From Berberis thunbergii (taxonomy: Eukaryota > Streptophyta > Magnoliopsida > Ranunculales > Berberidaceae), in the NCBI GenBank assembly GCA_003290165.1, contig QNQO01006225.1, forward strand, positions 62,001-126,000: DNA of 64,000 nucleotides, read 5' to 3'. Positions within the stretch are counted from its first letter, which is position 1. Every line of letters starts with the position of its first letter. The notes beneath the pieces are model-generated. The model was not told where the DNA came from. It saw only the letters and a list, made by a program, of their open reading frames with translations, and searched no databases. The translations under genes were made by a program, and so were the position numbers. Positions 11,611 to 22,699 of the stretch are shown here, in pieces.

Positions 11611-11999
11611 GTATGCAGTTTATCGTGTGGTTTGATGCTTCATATTCATATTTTACCTTCAAAAAACAATACTAATAATAAAAACACAATCATTTTTCAC
11701 GTTTGGAAGAACTTGGTGAAAGGAACTTGTGCAGTGCTAGGGTATTATCATGTGCTTATTTGTTATTAACAAGTTATTTATTTGCATTGTTCCTTCTTAT
11801 TGACCAAGTCATAAACCTCCCATGGCCACCATATATGTAATTATTGTATAACAGAATGTTGGAGATGATCTAGTTTCCAAAGGTACTCCATGGGAATTAA
11901 AAGCATATTTAATTCACATCATGGGCTCAGCCATGAATAAGAAAGCAGTATCATTGATCCCCAAAGGCACTTCAGGATAGTCTGCAACACTTAGGGCGT

Positions 12000-12911
12000 T
12001 AGGGGCGTTAATCGGTCCGGTCGGCTCAAAACTGGACCAGAACTGAACTGAAACAAACTAGGGATTTGGTTTTCGGTTCGTTTTCAATAATTTTCAAACA
12101 AAAAACAAAAATCGAACTGTCGATTTTCTTTTTTTTTCTCCTCCCTCTTCCACTGCCTCCTTCACCTTTATTTCCATCTCACTAACCAAAATCACTCCTC
12201 ACACACACCCCTTCACCTTCTCACTTCAGTCAACGACCCTCCCAATTCATAAAACCCAATTCCACCACCAGCACCATCGCGATGTCAACGAGCCTCTGGC
12301 TGGTGCATGACACATGGTATGCGATGCGGCTGGCCCCACCAAGCCCAAACAACGGAGGAGCCACCGATTGCTCCACCAGCGGGCTCCTCGCATACGGAGT
12401 TGGCATCAGTGTGGCCATCGTCGACACACGATCCACGCTACTCGTCTCCATCCTACAAGTGAGGGTGTTCATGTAATTTGTGCCTGACATTCAAATTCAT
12501 TCTCAAAAGCAAAGCAGGAGGGTTTGATACACTCTGGTTTTCATCTATAAAGAGTACATAAAGAGGTGGAGGAGGAGGTTAAAAGGGTGGGGGCGAGAAA
12601 AAGTAGGTTGGCTGTGGGGATTAAAGAAAAGAGAGTAAGGTGATTTGGTTGGGGGATTAAAAAAAGAAAGAGAAGGTGGGTTGGTTGGGGGGTTAAAAAG
12701 AGAGAGAGTTGGTGGGTTGGTTAGGATGATTAAAAAAATAAAGAAAGAGAAGGTGGGTTGGCTGGGGCACAGAGGAGAGACACGGAGTTAAAAAAAGACG
12801 GCTCGGTTCGGTTTTTACTGTTTGGTTTCAGTTTTTACTTGGTTCAGGTTTCTTCGATTCATTTTGGTTCGGCCAGTTCGGTAGGTTTTCAGGAAATACT
12901 TAACACCCCTA
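12000..12911. mobile_element. Candidate hAT-type non-autonomous element
   Basis: The termini are TAGGGGCGTTAA at the left and TAGGGGTGTTAA (reverse complement) at the right, 11 of 12 identical. Next to them are subterminal GGTTCGGTTTT/AAAACCGAAC-type repeats on opposite strands. This TAGGGGTG-type end and the 912-bp non-coding body fit plant hAT elements. The neighbouring 8-mers TAGGGCGT (left) and CTCAGGGT (right) do not match, so the duplication is unproven. The body holds a CCTCC-rich stretch and GA-rich tandem repeats. It lies in the intron between exons 11514-11610 and 14505-14813. Confidence 0.55.
12570..12775. repeat. GA-rich tandem repeats inside the hAT-like element
   Basis: Three or four degenerate copies of a unit of about 50-60 bp built from GGTGGGTTGGTTGGGG plus TTAAAAAGAGAGAGA. 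Subterminal or internal tandem repeats are frequent in non-autonomous hAT elements. Confidence 0.65.
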
Positions 12912-13812
12912 CTCAGGGTTGCGGATAACTTTGATTGATAACGTAGTTATTAAATAAACTAATTAACATTTAAGCTAACTCAAGTTGTTTAAATATATAA
13001 TTTTTTAGTCATTTTTATGTTTTTTAAAGTGATATTGTTACCCAAGCGCGCAACACCTAGCGCTCCACATGAGGCGGAGCACCGTGACTCTCTAAGGCGC
13101 AACAACGTTTTGAGGCGAGGCAAGCCCAAGGTGGGGTGCCTTTTGGAAAAAAGAAAAAAGAAAAAGCGACTTGAGGGCCCTCTGATAACATAGTTCATAA
13201 CAGAGTTAAAACTCTAAAATAGCCCAAAGGGGCAGAACCCATCTAGTTGATAATAGCCCTAAGAACTATCTGGTAAAGTGTTCCAGGGTTCTAGGAGAAA
13301 CTAACAGAACCCATGTGCTCAACCTTTTGGAGGATTGAATGGTATAGCAGAAAAAGTTATTAAAAACCCATGTAAGTTTCCCTTTTTTTTATCAATAACC
13401 CAAGTGAATACCGTGACCCTATTTGAGATTTCCTCCCTTTAACGCATTTCTATCAGTTCCACTTAGTTAGACCCCGAATCTGCTTAGAATCCCTACCAAC
13501 CTTATTTTAAAAATTGGAGTCATTGACCAGCACAATTCTAGGGGCCATGGCCTTCATTTAAATGAGGATAACAAGCAACATGTTTGACTTTGGAAGAGTT
13601 GTCTGGACTTGTTACTCTAATCATTTCTCTAAAAAGTGATTCTTTATACTTACATTTTGTTGTTATGGTCGGATGAAGTAAGAATTTTGTGTTCCTTCGT
13701 TTATGATTCGTAGGTTATTGGATTTTCAACTCAACCTGTTTATTCTTCCAAGGACTCTTCAACTTACAATCCATATTCATGTTCGAACTACTATTCATCG
13801 AATTCGACACCA
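12912..13812. other. Intron sequence with no recognisable gene
   Basis: Contains a GC-rich patch at 13040-13140 built of GGCGAGGC/AAGGCGCAAC units, which resembles internal parts of the GAGGCGCG-type element at 23220. No termini were found. The remainder shows no coding signal. Confidence 0.4.
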
Positions 13813-14277
13813 AGGATGTGTTTGAGATTACACCATTTGCCATGGGAAAAGAAAATTTTCACCTTTTCCCATGGCAAATAGGATTTGCCATGTGTTTGAT
13901 TTGCAAATTTTGAAGTGGGATAATTTTCCCAAGTTGCAATTTTTCCTATTAAGATGGGAAAATAGTTACCAAGAGTCCCCTTGAATATATATTTTCTTTG
14001 GGCAAAAAGGTCAGAAAAATTGAGAAAATTTCTCCCAAAATATTGGTGTTCTCAACACTTTGGGCAATTCAATCCCCAACTACAGCGTGCCGCGTGAGAA
14101 AGGTAAGACTCCTCTCTCGATCTCTTCTCCTCTCTCGAACTCCTTTTCATAAATAAAATTTGCCACCGTGCAAGCAAACAGGGAGATTTATATCTCTAGA
14201 GAATCTTTTCTATTTAAAATTATTGCAGGGCGAAGAAAATTTTCTTGGAAATGGTTTTTTGCAATCAAACACATCCT
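13813..14277. mobile_element. MITE with long imperfect inverted termini
   Basis: The left end AGGATGTGTTTGA and the inverted right end AGGATGTGTTTGA match perfectly. The match continues imperfectly for about 45 bp, through CCATTT and AGAAAATTTTC on both sides. The element is 465 bp, AT-rich and non-coding. An internal echo of the terminus (GCCATGTGTTTGATTTGC) lies at about 13889. I could not fix a target duplication, so the superfamily stays open. Confidence 0.65.
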
Positions 14278-14504
14278 AAGTGAAACTTTATCATGCCTCG
14301 TGTGCATCTGAAATTTAAATACATAAAATGAGCTATGAAAAGCTATCAGAAGCCCCTTCACAAATTACAAGCATAAGAGATTAATGTAAAAAATTCTATT
14401 TATGGTCATGACCCCATCATAAATAAGTTACAACTTATAAGAATTGGAGATGACCGAAAGTATCTGTTTATGTGGAGATGACTAATGCTTCTTGTGCTCT
14501 TTAG

Positions 14505-14813
14505 ATTTTGCAAGATCATTGTAAGGAGTTGATGTCTATGGAACCTCCAGCGGACAAATCAAAGCTATTAGAACCTGAAACTGATTCCATCACTTTGACA
14601 ACAAAATCTTTCTGGGACGTCATAGCCTCCAGCTATTCAACTTCTGGATCTGTTCCCAACTCGGTGACAGACAGTGAAAAGGATGTCATACAAAAGCAAA
14701 GCAGCACAAAATCCGCCTTGTCGTCTTCTTTCAGCGTTGTAGCTGCTATTACCGTCCTAGTAGTAGCAATCATGATGGGACTAGTGTTATTTATTCTTGA
14801 TCAGAAAAAATGA
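14505..14813 (+). CDS. Last exon of an unrecognised protein with a C-terminal membrane anchor
   Basis: The exon starts after the acceptor TGCTCTTTAG and reads ILQDHCKELMSMEPPADKSK onward in the phase set by the exon at 11514. A Ser/Thr-rich linker follows. At about exon residues 73-97 there is a single hydrophobic segment (FSVVAAITVLVVAIMMGLVL), then FILDQKK and a TGA stop. A lone transmembrane helix seven residues from the end is the layout of tail-anchored proteins, which point their N-terminal domain to the cytosol. The frame is clean. I do not recognise the family, and the N-terminal domain that would identify it is missing. Confidence 0.5.
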   Translation: MLQDHCKELMSMEPPADKSKLLEPETDSITLTTKSFWDVIASSYSTSGSVPNSVTDSEKDVIQKQSSTKSALSSSFSVVAAITVLVVAIMMGLVLFILDQKK

Positions 14814-15119
14814 AAATAATCTCAGCCTTCATGCATGTTGTAAGCCATGAGTAACCCTGAGATATTAAACAAATGGTGCAACATCCTTTTTATGGAAGTT
14901 TCTTTTATGAACACAAGTGTATATTGACCACACTTGAAATGTAATGGTAGATTTCTTGGCCTGCCTCATTTAGGTTGTTAATTGCTTGGTTGAGCTTTGC
15001 TTGTTCATCATCAACTGCATGCATTCTTTACTAAGATGCTGGCTTCTGTAGATTTACACAGCTTTGTGTGGATGCTGATAAGCTTTTTTGCAACCCTTTC
15101 TCCACCTTTTGTGCTTGGG
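14814..15119. other. Probable 3' untranslated and flanking sequence
   Basis: Follows the stop codon at 14813. No further coding signal was found. ORFs that begin here run into the pyrimidine-rich arm of the inverted repeat and are not credible. Confidence 0.4.
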
Positions 15120-15740
15120 AATTCTGACCATCAAGCATACCACCACCTTGCCACCGTCGGTTGCATTGACTCTCCCCTGTACCGTCAGCCTCACCAAGCC
15201 GCCGCCAGACGTCACTCAACATCTGCCTTTTTTTTCTTCTCTATATTTTTCTTCTTATTCTTCTCTGATTTATTTTTTCTTCTTCATCTTCTCTTTGCTT
15301 CTCTGTTTTTTTTCCTTTTCTTCTCTTCTCTTTTATGTTATTTTCTCACTTTTTTTTTTCTTTTTACCCTACTTTTATCTTTTCAGTTATTTTTATCCTT
15401 CACTTTCGCGGAGGTTCCTGCGAGTGGGGAACCCACACTCTCACAAAGCTCTGTATCCCTCACTAATGCGAGTGGGGGTTCTAATCACAGGAACCTCCGC
15501 GAGGGTGAAGGAGAAAAACAGAGAAGAAGAGAGGAGGAGAAAAAGAATAAGAAATGAGGAGAAAAAGAAGAAAAGAAACGAAAGAGAAAAAAAAAACCAG
15601 AAAAGAAGAAAAAAAACGGAAAAGAAAATAAGAAAATAACATAAGAGAAGCAGGCAAAGGTTGGGAGGGACGTCTGGCGGCGGTGGAGTGGCGAGGTGGT
15701 GGTGGGGCAGGGAAGGAAAAGGTGGTGGTGTTCTTCAACA
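15120..15740. repeat. Long inverted repeat with pyrimidine/purine-rich arms
   Basis: The left arm (about 15120-15415) and right arm (about 15488-15740) are reverse complements of each other over several anchors. These are CCGCCGCCAGACGTC near 15191 against GACGTCTGGCGGCGG near 15668, a long TTCTTCTCT-rich tract against AGAAGAGA-rich sequence, and CGCGGAGGTTCCTG at 15410 against CAGGAACCTCCGCG at 15488. The loop of about 70 bp also contains GCGAGTGGGG inverted-repeat pieces. Transcribed, it would fold into one hairpin. It could be a foldback transposon. No target duplication was found. Confidence 0.75.
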
Positions 15741-16756
15741 GATTAAAAAAAATGAATTGATAATGTCCTTCAGCGAAAATGGTGGTGTTATTTAGCAATA
15801 TTCAAATACAAAATAAGGGAGTGGGAAAAAGGGATCACCCCTCCCTTTTTTTGGGAACAACACTCTCCCTTTCTCTTAGCGCCAGTTTCATTTCATTTTG
15901 AGAAGATTTATTTCAAATGTTTTAGCTCCTACGAGGTGAGGAAAAATATGGAATGCCCTGACTAGCGTCCGATCAATGCAAAAGGTTAAATGGGGATTAA
16001 AAGTCCCAAACTACCTACTTCATCCAGCACTGAGGAAATTGTTGATCATGTTCAAATGTTTCTTTACACTACACAGATAGTTGCACAGTGAAGAGTGAAA
16101 ACCAATTGCATCACTAGCACTGTCATCGTAAAGTGAAAACTTCCCAACCACTATTCTAAGCAAAGACATAATTTCTTGTAGACATGTGGTAATTTTATCT
16201 CTTTTTAAACTGTTGTGCATACTAGTGTATTACAAAGTTATGTCCGCCAAGCTATCTGAAACCGAGTCATCCAATTCACCGACAACACTTGAAATCTCCA
16301 CATGCCAAACTGTCACATAAATAAAACGTATATGCAGTTATTTTCAAAGCTATGATGTCAGGTATGATACCAAAACCATGTTCACTAGAACAAGCACTAT
16401 GATTGACCATACAGTATCTCAAAATGATGGGCACTTTTAAGTGCTGCAAGGATGAGAAATGGACAAGTAAATGAAAGGTAAAACCTTTCTTCCTTGCTTA
16501 AACTGATAGTTCAAGAAGCAGACAAAGTATTTCGGAAATCTGCAGGAAGAGGACAGAGTATTTTTGCAGAACGACTCGCATTCACCACAATATTAATTAT
16601 CATAATATATATACCGTTCCCTGTCTTGTGGGAGAGAGTGATGTATGTGAAACTTTCCACATAACCCTTCAAAACTATCAGAATTACCACTTTAAGGCAG
16701 AATCATATTGAAATGTCACCATAATCAGACAATGCGACTTTGGATCTATTCCCCAC
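15741..16756. other. Intergenic sequence, nothing supported
   Basis: AT-rich, with short ORFs that show no family motif or codon pattern. Near 15835-15865 is a CCCTCCCTTTTTTT patch. The right part may include 3' flanking sequence of the xylosidase pseudogene. Confidence 0.4.
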
Positions 16757-16905
16757 TTTAAAGGAATGCTGCAAAGAAATCTGTTGAAACAACTTCTTTC
16801 AATGATCTATCTGTTGTCCGGTTGTTCCTATCCTCATAGTCCTGGCAACCCTGGTGTTCTTGTAATCTCCGCTTCAGCCCATAATCTTCCAAGCCTAAAG
16901 TAGTT
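16757..16905 (-). other. Short exon-like ORF downstream of the xylosidase pseudogene
   Basis: On the minus strand, LGLEDYGLKRRLQEHQGCQD and following residues run to a TAA stop near 16757. The composition is protein-like, but an overlapping frame (IRRARDENYFRLGRLWAEAE) is equally open. I do not recognise either. It could be the last exon of another gene or chance. Confidence 0.25.
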
Positions 16906-16949
16906 CTCATCACGAGCTCTCCGGATTCCTAACAAGGAGATACATGTTC

Positions 16950-17632
16950 CTAATGCCTGATTAATACATACCCCGAAAATGTGAACAAAGATTTACTTGG
17001 ATGACAGACAAAAAAATACGACTCTAGACTTCTTGGCCTGCTAGACATATGGATTGAATGCTCCAAGTCTTCTAGCATTAGAATATGTACACCTATGGAT
17101 AACATTCGGATCCCGAGCTCATTTGCAATGCTAAGATGTTTGCATGGTTCTATTAAGATACTGGCTTCAGTAGCTCTGTTGGACATGGTGTGCACACGAG
17201 CAAATCCAATAATCTGCTTTTGTGGAGCACCCTCAAGTTTCTTATGCTGTCTAGCAAAGAGAATCACGACATGGCTCCCATCCATGTTCCCATTGTTCTT
17301 CACAGAGACACGTGCGTGAAAATTCAGTGCATCACATGATGCTACTTCATCAATGTGAATATACTGCAGCTCCTTTCTTCTCTGATAAAGTTTGCTACTG
17401 GAATCAGTATTTATAGAAAAACCTAGCAAACTTATTTTGTTGGGCACTGATATGAATTTATAGACATATTTAGTGTAGCTCAAGCCCTGTCCAAATCCGT
17501 AAACCCTATCTCCTGTGTAAAATCCATAGGTCTGTCCAGGATAACCATGTGAAATATCAGATCGCATCCGCATATCGTTCATTGGTACACTGGTGAATAA
17601 TTCAGGATACCAAGTCATGGGAAGCCGCCCTC
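16950..17632 (-). pseudogene. Xylosidase last exon: GH3 C-terminal and FnIII-like domain
   Basis: After the acceptor GAAACAG the frame reads GGRLPMTWYPELFTSVPMND, then DISHGYPGQTYGFYTGD and FGQGLSYTKY, the hallmark of plant GH3 xylosidases. The FnIII-like part follows (SVKNNGNMDGSHVVILFARQ, APQKQIIGFARV, GIRMLSIGVHILMLEDLEHS). The family usually ends near this point. Here the frame runs on into unrelated sequence to 16950. Confidence 0.92.
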
Positions 17633-17708
17633 CTGTTTCCTTTCAAGTATTTAATCAAATATTTCTGCAAGAATGATTTTAAGTACTATCTAGACTTGGA
17701 TTACTGAC

Positions 17709-18210
17709 CTGGGTTGTGTTCCCCAAAGATTGAGCAACTGCTTCTCCCCCAGCCTCACCTGGGTACCCTACCCAGAGAATGCTAGCTACTCGTGGGTCAT
17801 CTTTGATGAATGAAACATCAAGGGGACCTCCACCTGTAAGAATCAGTACCAAAGGAGTGTCGCTTGCATAGGAAACAGCAGATATCAGCTCCATCTGTTT
17901 GCCTGGCAACAGTAAGCTCCCACGGTCAAGATCTTCAGTTTCGTGAGACAATCCAGCCCAGCAACCACAATGACAGACAGCCAAAGGTGTACCAGCTGAG
18001 TTCAAGCTTCTTGTGTTTTTTTGTGCACACATCCTAAGGTCCAAGCTTTCCAAACTGTCCTTTTGCAGGTTCCATCAAAAAGTCCAAGGCGAAGTTGAAC
18101 TGAAAACAAATTGAAAAGAGCTCCATTGATGTCTCATTCTTGAACTTTTCCTTGGTCAATGGTAGATTGAGTATGGCGAAGCAGATAGGTTCCACAGTTC
18201 GTATCCATTC
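17709..18210 (-). pseudogene. Xylosidase exon block with internal deletion
   Basis: It starts after the acceptor CTATAG with MDTNCGTYLLRHTQSTIDQG, has a stop in the next few codons, and continues to SVQLRLGLFDG and DVCTKKHKK. The sequence then jumps directly to the second GH3 domain (WAGLSHETEDLDRGSLLLPG, ISAVSYASDTPLVLILTGGG, ILWVGYPGEAGG). Family members have roughly 100 more residues at that point, so a deletion is inferred. The end reads SLGNTTQ instead of the family's FGEHNP, a one-base shift before the donor GTCAGT. Confidence 0.88.
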
Positions 18211-18438
18211 CTATAGAGTAGTAAGCCACCATCACAACTATAATACTTATGCTAAAGCAACAAGTTGATAGGATCTCCTTTCCATGTTTTCCTTGGTGGC
18301 ATAAAAAGAAGATAGGAATACAATTTTTCCTCTACTCATACTGGGATTTGCTCATCTTCTTGCCTATTGAAACGTTAGTAGTGTGATAACGAGTATAAAA
18401 GTTAGATTTCCAGGTACTTTCAAGCATCAAATACAAAC

Positions 18439-18536
18439 CTGCTTTAAGTGAAACTGCTACTGCATCTTCAGGGGAGTTCATGTAATGTTGATATTCATAT
18501 ATTGTTGCTACAGCATCACAGTCAGACGCGATACAT
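18439..18536 (-). pseudogene. Xylosidase exon carrying the catalytic nucleophile motif
   Basis: Reads CIASDCDAVATIYEYQHYMN then SPEDAVAVSLKAG, with the GH3 nucleophile Asp of SDCDA preserved. It is flanked by a usable acceptor (AAACAG) and a donor (GTTTGT). Confidence 0.9.
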
Positions 18537-18772
18537 CTGTTTGCATATCCATCCATTTATCAAGAATAAAAGATTTTCGTAAATACTATCATGAACTAAT
18601 GATAAATTAAAATCTTAGTCGGTGTCTAAGATCAGGCATTCGTAAGTTGTGTACGATTGCATCACATCATCTAATAACAGACTCATTTGGGTGTTTTACT
18701 TCAATAATCCAATGGAGTAAACAAAAGTAGTATATTCAGAAACTCAACCTTTAAATCCTCATTCAGTTCGAC

Positions 18773-18914
18773 CTTGCTGCAAGAGATCTTTGATGGCACA
18801 TGCAGGAACGCCATTCACCTCATTGTAGCCACACATCAGACAGCTTGCATTTCCTTGTTCAATACAACTTTTAAATGGTAGCTGATATGTGTCCTGCAAA
18901 TCTTGTGCTGAAAC
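18773..18914 (-). pseudogene. Xylosidase exon, substrate-domain segment
   Basis: Reads [40 protein letters not shown] and DLLQQ between the acceptor TTTCAG and the donor CAAG|GTCGAA. It corresponds to the family's DLEDTYQPPFKSC...SYNRVNGVP region. The frame is open. Confidence 0.9.
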
Positions 18915-19001
18915 CTGAAAGTGTTTTTACATTCTAAACATAAGTATGAACAAAAATAAAATTCTCGAAAAGAGAGAAACAAAGAAGGTCTAATCAGTTA
19001 C

Positions 19002-19177
19002 CATAGCATTGAAGGTATATGTACTATAGTTATTCCAATTCTCCAAATCATAAGCTGTGAAGTGTTTCTAACAAGCAGAAAACATCATCTTCCCCAAACC
19101 ACCATTGTGGTAGCCGATGGCACTCCCTTTCAATGATCTCTTCTTGCCCACGTATCCTTCTTCTCCTCTATCATTAT
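19002..19177 (-). pseudogene. Xylosidase exon, part downstream of the Tat insertion
   Basis: Reads from the target duplication ATAAT (minus strand) through GEEGYVGKKRSLKG to KHFTAYDLENWNNYSTYTFN and a donor at ATG|GTAACT. A stop sits just before KHFTAYDL. Positions 19098-19126 match the retrotransposon's own 5' LTR in inverted orientation. Confidence 0.85.
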
Positions 19178-19862
19178 TGATGATACACCATAACAACCTC
19201 TCTTCTTACACTGTACAAGTGTCATGATGATCTTGAGAAATAGCAGACCCAAGCATCAGCCCAACACTGATCCGGCCCAAGAGGATTCAAGCCTGCACAA
19301 GGCAGTCCGCTAGACAGACCCAAATCATTACAGCCTACTAAGCCCACACGTCTCATATATATTCCTAATACCTGTAAGCCCTACTAAGGCAAGTATCTCG
19401 GATATCACCTTCGGACAAGCAACACAACAACACTTTGCTTCCTAGGAAGCAAATACCAGAGTATACGTCACACATGAAAACTTCTATCTATGGACAACAC
19501 TTTGATTGTGAACTATCTCCCGTGTATCTAGGAGCACAAGTCTAACATGAAAACTTTTCTTTACAGCACAACTCCTGATTAGAGAAGGATCTCCACGATG
19601 ATCTTTTTCCCTAAACTACGCCATCAATGGCCTGGTCAAACCATGACTCTAGCACTATAAATAAGACATGAGGTTGGTAAGTTAAGGTACGCGACAAATT
19701 TTTCGTTTACAACATTACACATTCCTTAGATCCCTGTCTGACTTTAGCATTGGAGTGCCATCGGCTACCACAATAGTGGTCCCTGGCTCAAGTGCGTTCC
19801 TTGTGCATGTCAGCAAGTTAGCAGGTCAAGGTCAAAGCAAAGAGAAAAAATTGATTGCATTT
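19178..19862 (+). repeat. 5' LTR of Tat element 1
   Basis: Starts TGATGATACACCATAACAAC. It is colinear with 37156-37840 through many shared blocks, including CAGCCCAACACTGATCCGGC, GGAAGCAAATACCAGAGTAT and ATCTAGGAGCACAAGTCTAA. The end near GATTGCATTT differs from the 3' copy's GGCTGCATCA. Confidence 0.92.
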
Positions 19863-19865
19863 GTT

Positions 19866-19882
19866 TGGCGCCGTCCATGGAG
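19866..19882 (+). other. Primer-binding site of Tat element 1
   Basis: TGGCGCCGTCCATGGAG begins four bases after the LTR. TGGCGCC-type sites are usual for Tat and Athila elements. The homologous site of element 2 starts at 40786. Confidence 0.75.
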
Positions 19883-20473
19883 ATGACAAAGTTCCTAACC
19901 ATTCACTAGCATCGTCTCTCTTCTAAATACAAGAAGATGGTGACCACCAGATCATACAACAATGGATAACAAGGGGATGCGTCAAACGCTCAGACTAGCA
20001 GTGTCAGGACTAGTACCGTTGGTCAGGAAAATCAACGTCAGAGGCCTTTCAAGACTTTCCTAATGGTCTCAAAACTCAATGTTCCCTTTTGAAAAGTGCC
20101 CAAATGCTTAGCATCTATATGATAGGGAGAAGGTTTGAGCTTTTGACTGTGAGGACGGGTTGCCTCCATTGCATAGTCGGGCTAGACTGTACCGCTAGCA
20201 TTTTATTGTTTTCTTTGCATTGCTTTTCAACTTCAAACTTGTATTTCCATCGATCAATAGCATCGAACTAATCTTGAGCAACGTCCTTTCGAACGTTCCT
20301 CCCCATTGTTATCTATTGAATGTTAATGAAAGCTTTTACTAACTATTGTGCATCGTTATATTATCTACAGATTGATATTGTGCATTCTCAAGTTAATATT
20401 TGTGCCCGTCAAAGTAACTACTCATAGGCTTACTAGTGAATTGGATAGCTAGTGCCGCACGGATTGCTAGTCC

Positions 20474-21790
20474 GTGACAGGCGCTATACCACCGCTCCCA
20501 GCGGTGTCGGTAACACATGAGCAGCAAGCTCACACCCCCGCACTAGCAACAGCAACGACAAACCCCAGGATAGATTTGTTGTCGTCACAAATACAACATA
20601 TCGCCAAAGCAGTAGAGGCTCTCATACAGCAGAACCCTCCACTTGCCATGGGAAATCAAGAACAACACATGCCCCAATATCTAGAAGGCAACAGAGAGCA
20701 GGCATAGGAGAGTCAAGCCCTTGCTAGTTCTCATTGGACTAGAAGAGGCGGTGCAGTTAACGCGGACCCGACCTTTCGGGTAGACAGGCTCGCCCTGCAG
20801 AACCCCCTCCACCGAGGGGTTCAAGACCCAGACCTGTTATACCTCCTCTCTGTTCCACCGTTCGTGGACCGTATCATAAACGAGGCTCTTTTAAAAAAGT
20901 TCACGCCCCCAAAACTCGATTTCTATAATGGGACCACTAACTCATTCGATCACTTGCGCCATTACCAGCACGTAATGGTGCTGAAAGAAGGTTCCGAGTC
21001 GGTAATGTGCAAAACGTTCCCTACCAGTTTAAAGAAAGTCAACACTAACATAGTTTCACAACCTCCCGCCAAAGTCGATCGAGTCATTCAAGACACTGGA
21101 AAAAGGCCCACACTACACACTCTCTGAGGCATAAATCTAATGAAATGCTAAGAGAGTATGTCATGCACCTCAATGACTAGCTGACGCTCATTGACGGATG
21201 CAGTGACGACACAGCCGTGACGGCTTTTACCATTGGCCTAAGAGAGGAAAAGTTTTACGACTTCCTCACCTTGGAACCTCCTGGATATGGCAGAACTCTT
21301 GAAGGTTGTCCAGAAGTACATCACCCTGGAAGAGATGAGAACAACAAAGTAGGAAATTGAGGTAGATAATAAACCCTCCGTTTCTAGGGACAAAAGGTGA
21401 GAAGACAAAGAAAATAACAAGCGAAAGCGCAACGACAACAAGTTGGACCCTGGCCAAGCCAAGCCAGAGAAAGCTTACAACAATGTTGGATCCAGATCCA
21501 TGACAACAAGTTGGACCCCCAAAATAGCAAGAAGACCCCTCCAAACGTGACAACAATAAGTATTGCTCATACCACAAAGAAGAGGTCCATGACACTAACG
21601 ATTGCAATAGTCTAAGGTATGAAATCGAATATTGGATTCGCAAGGGAAAGATAAAGGAATTCTTAGGTTCAGATAAACGACAAGACCGACCCAAGGAAAG
21701 GGGAGAAGCAGTCAAGGAGATTGAGAAGGAGACTTCAGGTATAATATATGTCCTCCATGGAGTCAGATCAAATGAAGACTAGTCAAATAG
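20474..21790 (+). pseudogene. Tat gag, broken
   Basis: Fragments in order: MTGAIPPLPAVSV, then RIINEALLKKFTPPKLDFYN with FDHLRHYQHVMVLKEGSESV and FPTSLKK, the conserved gag core. At about 21549-21604 is YCSYHKEEVHDTNDC, the C-H-H-C knuckle of this lineage. Several stops and frameshifts separate them. The same blocks occur in element 2 at 41340-42200. Confidence 0.8.
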
Positions 21791-21879
21791 GTCACACAAG
21801 CAGACTCTACTGGAGATGCAGACACATCCCGCAGATGAGGACGGACACGTATACTACTTGAGGGTGCCCCATCCCCACC

Positions 21880-22236
21880 TTGACCTTCATAGACAAGAAC
21901 CTCGAAGGCGTTTGCTCACTGCACAATGACACTCTTATCATTTTGATCTTTATCGCAAGGTGGGAGGTGAAGAGGGCCCTGGTAGACACGGGAAGCTCCC
22001 TCAACGTCCTGTTCTACAACGCGTTCCGCAGTATGGACCTCAAGGAGGAGAACCTGACATCCTCTAATTACCCGCTGATTGGATTCAACATAAAGAAATG
22101 CTTTCCGATCGAGAAGATAAGGTTAGTAGTGGTAGCAGAAGCACCACAATTAAGAAATGTCATGTTCTTGGACTTCATGGTGATGGATGCACTGTCTACC
22201 TATAACCTCATCCTAGAAAGACCGTGGCTTCACTAG
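21880..22236 (+). pseudogene. Tat aspartic protease, open frame with intact DTGSS
   Basis: A 118-residue open stretch contains RALVDTGSSLNVLFYNAFR (catalytic Asp at residue 36 of the stretch), PLIGFN, FPIEKIRL and the closing MDALSTYNLILERPWLH, all conserved in gypsy Tat proteases. It follows gag and is the best-kept coding piece of this element. Beyond it, about 22240-22700, a decayed linker has no RT. Confidence 0.8.
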
Positions 22237-22699
22237 ATGGAAGCAGTAACCCCCAACCTTCACCAGTGCGTCAAGTATACCGCTAACCACTCATAGGGGA
22301 CAATTTGCGGCGACCAACCAACAGCACGAGGTGGCCATTATGCTGCACTGAAGTAGATAGAATGTTCCCAAATCCAATTGGAGCCCACAGGGCAAGTTGA
22401 ACAGAAATTAGACCCAGTAACTGTGGAAGAGTCACTCCACCCACACGAAGACAAAATCCCAACAGTGGTGGCTCAACTTAGTAGCGGAGAACATTCAAGC
22501 ATCACATGAGAAACTCGTTCTTCAACCCGACAAAATGAAGAGGTCATTACAGAAGGGAGCACGACCCCACTATTAGTCGACGCGGTAGGAAACTCCCACA
22601 CAAGTTTAATTTTCAGTAACCTAAACGACGACAGCGAAACTTGGCATCTCGCAGAAGGTACTATCGATCTAGTAAGGGCCATGCGAATTCACTTCAGGG

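Noticed and set aside
14997..15639. ORFs of 183-186 residues over the inverted repeat
   Set aside because: Their Phe/Leu/Ser or Lys/Arg/Glu runs come from the pyrimidine/purine-rich arms; no family resemblance.
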